A DNA stretch of 64,000 nt, taken from NCBI RefSeq assembly GCF_000716785.1, contig NZ_JNYY01000007.1:1-64000 (forward strand). The letters are read 5' to 3'. A program made the position numbers and the translations under genes. Under the pieces are notes generated by a model that worked only from the letters and a program-made list of their open reading frames with translations, searched no databases and had not been told where the DNA came from. The DNA is from Amycolatopsis vancoresmycina. Lineage in GTDB: Bacteria; Actinomycetota; Actinomycetes; Mycobacteriales; Pseudonocardiaceae. Below are positions 60,143 through 64,000 of this stretch, in pieces. How positions within the stretch are numbered: the first letter of the stretch is position 1; every line of letters starts with the position of its first letter.

Positions 60143-60343
60143 ATGGTGGGCCAGTTCGAACGAGAGAAGGACACCCTGCAGGTGATCACCGAATCAGCGG
60201 CGACGCACGTCGGCAACATCGTCTCGATCATCACGGGAGCGATCCGCGACGTCGCGAGGGAGACGGGCGACTGGCTCACCGACGTCATCGAGATGCGCGA
60301 AGCGGCGCAGCGGGCCCGGGAGGACGACCCGGACACGCCCTGA
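60143..60343 (+). CDS. small protein of unknown function, co-transcribed with the desaturase
   Basis: The 66-residue protein has a hydrophilic N-terminus, a weak amphipathic stretch (THVGNIVSIITGAIRDVARE) and an acidic C-terminus. ATG at 60143 lies seven bases after the desaturase stop, and GAGGGTGAC in between is a fair ribosome site. Codon usage is typical. The position suggests a helper of the desaturase or membrane association, but no family is recognised. Confidence 0.75.
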   Translation: MVGQFEREKDTLQVITESAATHVGNIVSIITGAIRDVARETGDWLTDVIEMREAAQRAREDDPDTP

Positions 60344-60354
60344 CTCCGACGCGT

Positions 60355-60407
60355 GCCGCGAATGACTCATTCGGGACGTCCGAGGTCCCGAATGAGTCAT
60401 TCGCGAC
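60355..60407. repeat. paired 23-bp palindrome repeat, copy 4
   Basis: Unit centres lie at 60366 and 60396, 30 bp apart, as in the other three copies. The outer edge of the left unit reads GCCGCG instead of GTCGCG. It stands 11 bases after the small gene, between same-strand genes. Confidence 0.9.
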
Positions 60408-60489
60408 GTCGTCCCCGCGCGGGTTCCCGGGCCCGGGTCCGGGGGAAAACCGGATGGGCCCACCGCCCCGGCCGGGCGAAACTGAACCG

Positions 60490-61743
60490 GTGACCAGCCC
60501 CCACCCCCTCCGCCGCATCCTCGGCCCCGTGGCCGCGCGCGACTTCTGGGCCGAATACCTCTGGCTGTGCCTCGCCGGCCCGCTCACCGTCTTCTCGCTG
60601 CTCAGCTTCCTCGCCATCCTGGCCGTCGGCCTCTGGCTGACCCCCGTCCTCCTCGGCTTCCTCGTCCTCGCCGGCGCCATCTTCTACGCCCGCGGGCTCG
60701 GCGCCGCCCACCGGACGCTCGCGAAAGCCCTCCTCGGCGTCAGCGTCCCGGCCCCCGGCCGCCCCGAACTCAAGCCCGGGCTCTGGAGCTGGGTGAAGGC
60801 GCGCGTCGGCGACGCCGCCGGCTGGCGCGCCGCCGGGTACCTCCTCCTGCGCCTCCCCATCACCTTCGCCGGGCTGTTCACCGTCATCTCCGCGACCCTC
60901 TACGGCCTCGCCGCCACCAGCTTCGCCTTCGTCTGGTTCCCCCTGGGCGAACGCGAGCTCCCGACCTTCGGCATCCGCGCCGACCACTGGCCGGGCGCCC
61001 TGGCCTGGTCCGCGTCCGGGCTGCTGGTCCTCATCGCCCTCCCGTGGGTGACGCACGCCTTCGTCGCGCTCGATCGGCTGCTGGTCGTCGGCCTGCTCGG
61101 GGAACGGGTGCTGTCCGAACGGGTGCGGGACCTCGAGGCGAGCCGGGCGACCGCCGTCGAGGACGCCGCTCTGCGGCTGCGGCGGATCGAACGGGACCTG
61201 CACGACGGGGCGCAGGCCCAGCTCGTCGCGCTGGCCATGAAGCTCGGGCTGGCCAAGGACGAGCTGGCCGACGTCGACCTCCCCGAGGTGAAAGCGCTGG
61301 TCACGGCGGCGCACGCGAACGCGAAGCAGGCGTTGACCGAGCTGCGGGACCTCGCCCGCGGCATCCACCCCGCCGCGCTGGACGCGGGTCTCGACGTCGC
61401 CCTCGCGACGCTGGTCGCCACCAGCGGGATCGACGCGCGGGTCGCGGTGGACCTGCCGCGGCGGCCGCCGCCGTCGCTCGAAACCATCGTCTACTTCAGC
61501 GCCGCCGAGCTGCTCGCGAACGCCGCCAAGCACGGTGGGACGACGCTCGTCCAGGTCACCGAGGAGCGGGACGTCCTGTGGCTGCGGGTGTCCGACGGCG
61601 GCCGTGGCGGCGCCCGGCTCGTCCCGGGCGGCGGGCTGGCCGGCGTCGCCGAACGGCTGCGGACGGTCGACGGCGAGCTGACCGTCGCCAGCCCGCCGGG
61701 CGGTCCGACCGAAGTGACCGCGCGGGTGCCGCTGTCCCGCTAG
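60490..61743 (+). CDS. sensor histidine kinase (NarL-type partner) with membrane sensor domain
   Basis: The 417-residue kinase has a membrane sensor domain of four helices in its first ~200 residues (for example LLSFLAILAVGLWLTPVLLG). It is followed by a HisKA_3 dimerisation segment with phosphorylated histidine in RIERDLHDGAQAQLVALAMK (His238) and a HATPase domain with the N box AAELLANAAKHGG. It would pass phosphate to the response regulator gene 9 bases downstream. GTG at 60490 was chosen; ATG at 60454 in the same frame is possible. Confidence 0.92.
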   Translation: MTSPHPLRRILGPVAARDFWAEYLWLCLAGPLTVFSLLSFLAILAVGLWLTPVLLGFLVLAGAIFYARGLGAAHRTLAKALLGVSVPAPGRPELKPGLWSWVKARVGDAAGWRAAGYLLLRLPITFAGLFTVISATLYGLAATSFAFVWFPLGERELPTFGIRADHWPGALAWSASGLLVLIALPWVTHAFVALDRLLVVGLLGERVLSERVRDLEASRATAVEDAALRLRRIERDLHDGAQAQLVALAMKLGLAKDELADVDLPEVKALVTAAHANAKQALTELRDLARGIHPAALDAGLDVALATLVATSGIDARVAVDLPRRPPPSLETIVYFSAAELLANAAKHGGTTLVQVTEERDVLWLRVSDGGRGGARLVPGGGLAGVAERLRTVDGELTVASPPGGPTEVTARVPLSR

Positions 61744-61752
61744 GGTCGCGGC

Positions 61753-62397
61753 ATGCGGATCGTCATCGCGGAGGACTCCACCATCCTGCGCCAGGGGCTC
61801 GTCGAGCTGCTGACCTTCCGCGGCCACGAGGTCGTCGCCGCGGTGAAGGACGCCGAAGCGCTGCGGGCCGCGGTCGAAGGCCACACCCCCGATGTGTCCA
61901 TTGTGGACATCCGGATGCCGCCGACGCACACCGACGAGGGCCTGCGGGCGGCGATCGCCCTGCGGCGCGAGCTGCCGGGCTGCGCGGTGCTGCTGTTCTC
62001 CCAGTACGTCGAGACGAAGTACGCGGCCCAGCTGCTGGCCGACCGCGCGGGCGGCGTCGGCTACCTGCTGAAGGACCGCGTCGCCGAGGTGTCGGACTTC
62101 CTCGACGCGCTCCGCCGGGTCTCGGACGGCGAAACCGTGCTCGACCCCGAAGTCGTCAGCCAGCTCTTCTCGGCGACGCGGCGGACCGACGCCCTCGGCG
62201 GCCTCACCCCGCGCGAACGCGAGGTGCTGGGCCTGATGGCGGAGGGCCGGTCGAACTCCGCGATCGCCGCGAAGCTGTTCCTGTCGGCCGGATCCGTGGA
62301 GAAGTACGTGACGTCGATCTTCGGCAAGCTGGGCCTGCCACCGTCCGAAGGGGACAATCGCCGGGTGCTCGCGGTGCTGCGCTACCTCGAAACCTGA
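61753..62397 (+). CDS. LuxR/NarL family response regulator
   Basis: The 214-residue protein has a receiver domain with the phosphoacceptor aspartate in PDVSIVDIRMPP (Asp52) and a C-terminal LuxR helix-turn-helix (LTPREREVLGLMAEGRSNSA then IAAKLFLSAGSVEKY). It is the partner of the preceding histidine kinase. Target genes are unknown; the next gene encodes a YjbQ protein, with no obvious functional link. Confidence 0.96.
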   Translation: MRIVIAEDSTILRQGLVELLTFRGHEVVAAVKDAEALRAAVEGHTPDVSIVDIRMPPTHTDEGLRAAIALRRELPGCAVLLFSQYVETKYAAQLLADRAGGVGYLLKDRVAEVSDFLDALRRVSDGETVLDPEVVSQLFSATRRTDALGGLTPREREVLGLMAEGRSNSAIAAKLFLSAGSVEKYVTSIFGKLGLPPSEGDNRRVLAVLRYLET

Positions 62398-62413
62398 GCC
62401 TAGGCTGGGACGC

Positions 62414-62824
62414 ATGTACTCCACCGAGATCGAGGTCCGCACCGGCACCGGCGCCGTCGTCCACGACCTCACCCACGAGGCCGAAGCCTTCCTCCGCGAC
62501 GCCGACGCGACCGACGGGCTGCTGCACGTCTGGGTCCCGCACGCCACCGCCGGGCTGGCCATCCTGGAGACCGGCGCCGGCAGCGACGAAGACCTGCTGG
62601 CCGCGCTCGACGAGCTCCTCCCCCGCGACGGCCGCTGGCGGCACCGGCACGGGAGCCCGGGTCACGGCCGCGACCACGTGCTCCCGGCGCTGGTGCCGCC
62701 CTACGCGACGATCCCGGTGCTCGGCGGCGTGCTGGCGCTGGGCACCTGGCAGTCGGTCTGCCTAGTGGACACCAACCTCGACAACCCCGTCCGCAAGGTG
62801 CGCTTCAGCCTCCTGGCGGGCTGA
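62414..62824 (+). CDS. YjbQ/UPF0047 family protein
   Basis: The 136-residue protein matches the YjbQ family, with VWVPHATAGLAILETGAGSD, the HGRDHVLPALVPP segment and the closing GTWQSVCLVD. Some members show weak thiamine phosphate synthase activity. The family HSTA motif is HATA here. Its last 63 bases overlap the opposite-strand membrane protein gene. Confidence 0.88.
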   Translation: MYSTEIEVRTGTGAVVHDLTHEAEAFLRDADATDGLLHVWVPHATAGLAILETGAGSDEDLLAALDELLPRDGRWRHRHGSPGHGRDHVLPALVPPYATIPVLGGVLALGTWQSVCLVDTNLDNPVRKVRFSLLAG

Positions 62825-63751
62825 CCGGCCCGGCCACAGCGTCACCAGCAGGCCGGCGGCGAGCAGGGCGCCGAGCACCCACAGGGCGGTCGTGACGTCG
62901 GGTGCGCCCGGCACGCCCTGCAGCAGGCTGCGCAGCCCCTCCGCCGAGAACCGGAACGGCGTCCACGACCACAGCAGCGCGCGGTAGGCCGGGTTCAGCA
63001 GCTCCGGCACCTGCCCGGCCACCGCGGGCGCGACCAGGTACAGCGGCGCCAGGACGGCCATCGCCCGCAGCCCGAGCAGCCGCAGCAGCCCCGCCTGCAG
63101 CGCCGCGAACGCCGTGGCGGCGAGGAAGACGAAGCCGAGGACGTCCGCGGTCAGCGGCAACGCCGAGTCCCAGAGCGCGAAGAACCCGGCCACCACCGCC
63201 GTGATCAGCACGCCGGCGCCGACGACCTGCAGGAACCGTGCACCGGCCCCGATCATGCGGCCGGTCCGCCGAGCGAGCTGGGTCAGTGCCAAGCCCGCGA
63301 TGAGGGCGCCGATCCAGGCCAGCGCGCTCGCGGCCAGCGGAGCGACCCGGCCCGCGAGGCTCACCGGGTGCAGCACCTCCTGCTTCGGCGGGCCGGCCAG
63401 TGCGGTCGCGGCGCCGGTCAGCGCCTGCTGCGCGACCTGGGTGCCGGCCGGGTTGACCGCCCCCGACGTCACGACCGTGGCCGCCCCCGGGGCGAGTTCC
63501 AGCACGCCGTAGACCTTCTTGTCCTCCAGCAGCCGCCGCGCTTCGGCCGGGGTCGCGACGGTCCAGGCCAGCTGGCCGCCGCCGTGGGCGGCGACGCGCT
63601 GCGCGATCTCCGGCGGCGCGGCCACGGCGACCGGGACGCCGTCCGGCGCGACGGTGGCCTGCGCGCCGAAGGTGAGGAATCCGAGCACCACCGCCACCAG
63701 GGCGCCGGCCACGGCGGCGACCAGGGCGAGTGCCCCGACGGGACGGGTCAT
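62762..63751 (-). CDS. ABC-2-like membrane protein (YhgE/Pip-type) of unknown function
   Basis: The 329-residue protein starts with one membrane helix (ALALVAAVAGALVAVVLGFL). It then has an outside domain of about 120 residues (residues 35-150) and five or six C-terminal helices (such as LAWIGALIAGLALTQLARRT and FLQVVGAGVLITAVVAGFFA). This is the layout of ABC-2 permeases and the phage-infection-protein group. No ATPase gene is adjacent. ATG at 63751 has GGAGG six bases upstream. The tail overlaps the YjbQ gene by 63 bases in antisense. Confidence 0.82.
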   Translation of the reverse strand: MTRPVGALALVAAVAGALVAVVLGFLTFGAQATVAPDGVPVAVAAPPEIAQRVAAHGGGQLAWTVATPAEARRLLEDKKVYGVLELAPGAATVVTSGAVNPAGTQVAQQALTGAATALAGPPKQEVLHPVSLAGRVAPLAASALAWIGALIAGLALTQLARRTGRMIGAGARFLQVVGAGVLITAVVAGFFALWDSALPLTADVLGFVFLAATAFAALQAGLLRLLGLRAMAVLAPLYLVAPAVAGQVPELLNPAYRALLWSWTPFRFSAEGLRSLLQGVPGAPDVTTALWVLGALLAAGLLVTLWPGRSARQEAEAHLADGVVEVGVH

Positions 63752-63816
63752 CACTGCCTCCATTTATTCTTCGCATGTTGAATTACGCCCCAAGGTACGA
63801 CCCGGCCTCCCGGAAG

Positions 63817-63830
63817 TCAACACGTGTTGA
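63817..63830. promoter_or_regulatory. perfect 14-bp palindrome in a divergent promoter
   Basis: TCAACACGTGTTGA lies between the membrane protein gene (start 63751) and the HAD gene (start 63857). A further TGTTGAAT occurs near 63776 and again at 63825. The site fits a TetR or MarR dimer, possibly encoded outside this window. Confidence 0.55.
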
Positions 63831-63856
63831 ATAGTGGCACCGGTAGCCTCGGACCC

Positions 63857-64000
63857 GTGACGAAGAAGCGCCTGGTGCTCTGGGACATCGACCACACGCT
63901 CGTGGACTTCACCGAACTGGGTTCGACCTGGTACGGGACCGCGTTCACCGCCGCGACCGGGGCGACCCTGCGGGTGCGCCCGGTGTTCGGCGGCCGGACC
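63857..64000 (+). CDS. HAD family hydrolase, 5' part only
   Basis: Only the first 48 codons are inside the window. The sequence begins VTKKRLVLWDIDHTLVDF, where WDIDHTL is HAD motif I with the nucleophile aspartate. Members are mostly phosphatases of small metabolites. The GTG start at 63857 is divergent from the membrane protein gene. The reading frame runs open off the right edge. Confidence 0.85.
   Translation, partial: MTKKRLVLWDIDHTLVDFTELGSTWYGTAFTAATGATLRVRPVFGGRT

Overview
The window is high-GC actinobacterial DNA, most likely from Amycolatopsis or a close Pseudonocardiaceae relative. This is inferred from strong third-position GC, frequent GTG and TTG starts, Lsr2, AhpE, a PucR-type FasR beside a FAS-II cluster, and an actinobacterial rRNA leader. 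No species call can be made from sequence alone.

Layout. 1-60 is the 5' end of a 16S rRNA gene on the minus strand, with its leader and promoter region behind it. 416-7150 (minus) holds an LtrA-like membrane protein, a DHA2 drug exporter and dnaE1. 7482-11915 is a compact four-gene asparagine/aspartate operon: GntR regulator, permease, asparaginase, aspartase. 11966-23828 is a mixed accessory stretch: CocE-type hydrolase, divergent GntR/aminotransferase pair, acyl-CoA dehydrogenase and ligase, MarR/AhpD-like pair, secreted proteins and an exporter. 23915-28369 is one very large, AT-richer gene for a NACHT NTPase with about 14 near-identical HEAT-like repeats and a C-terminal nucleosidase (PNP/MTAN) domain. 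It is followed by about 1.5 kb without a convincing gene and then a tRNA-Val, which looks like an acquired defence locus.

29977-34155 carries ahpE, a DUF3052 gene and aceE, and 42901-48336 carries fasR, a deazaflavin-type oxidoreductase, fabD, fabH, acpP and fabF. The order ahpE-DUF3052-aceE-fasR-fabD-acpP-fabF matches the mycobacterial arrangement, but here about 8.7 kb is inserted between aceE and fasR. That insert holds lactate oxidase-like lldD and lactate permease, plus an SDR/TetR pair, pnuC, a mechanosensitive channel and an ABC exporter. Lactate uptake, lactate oxidation, pyruvate dehydrogenase and fatty acid synthesis therefore lie in one neighbourhood. 48390-53430 holds proteins of unknown function, a flavin disulfide oxidoreductase and an Lsr2-like protein lacking the usual C-terminal DNA-binding domain. 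53537-57073 is a translationally coupled pntAa-pntAb-pntB-lipoate ligase operon. 57197-60343 is a TetR-controlled acyl desaturase system. 60490-64000 holds a two-component system, a YjbQ protein, a membrane permease-like protein and a truncated HAD hydrolase gene.

The strongest candidates for new biology are the NACHT-HEAT-PNP protein and a family of paired 23-bp palindromes present four times between genes (7338, 39425, 40570, 60355), always with the two palindrome centres exactly 30 bp apart.
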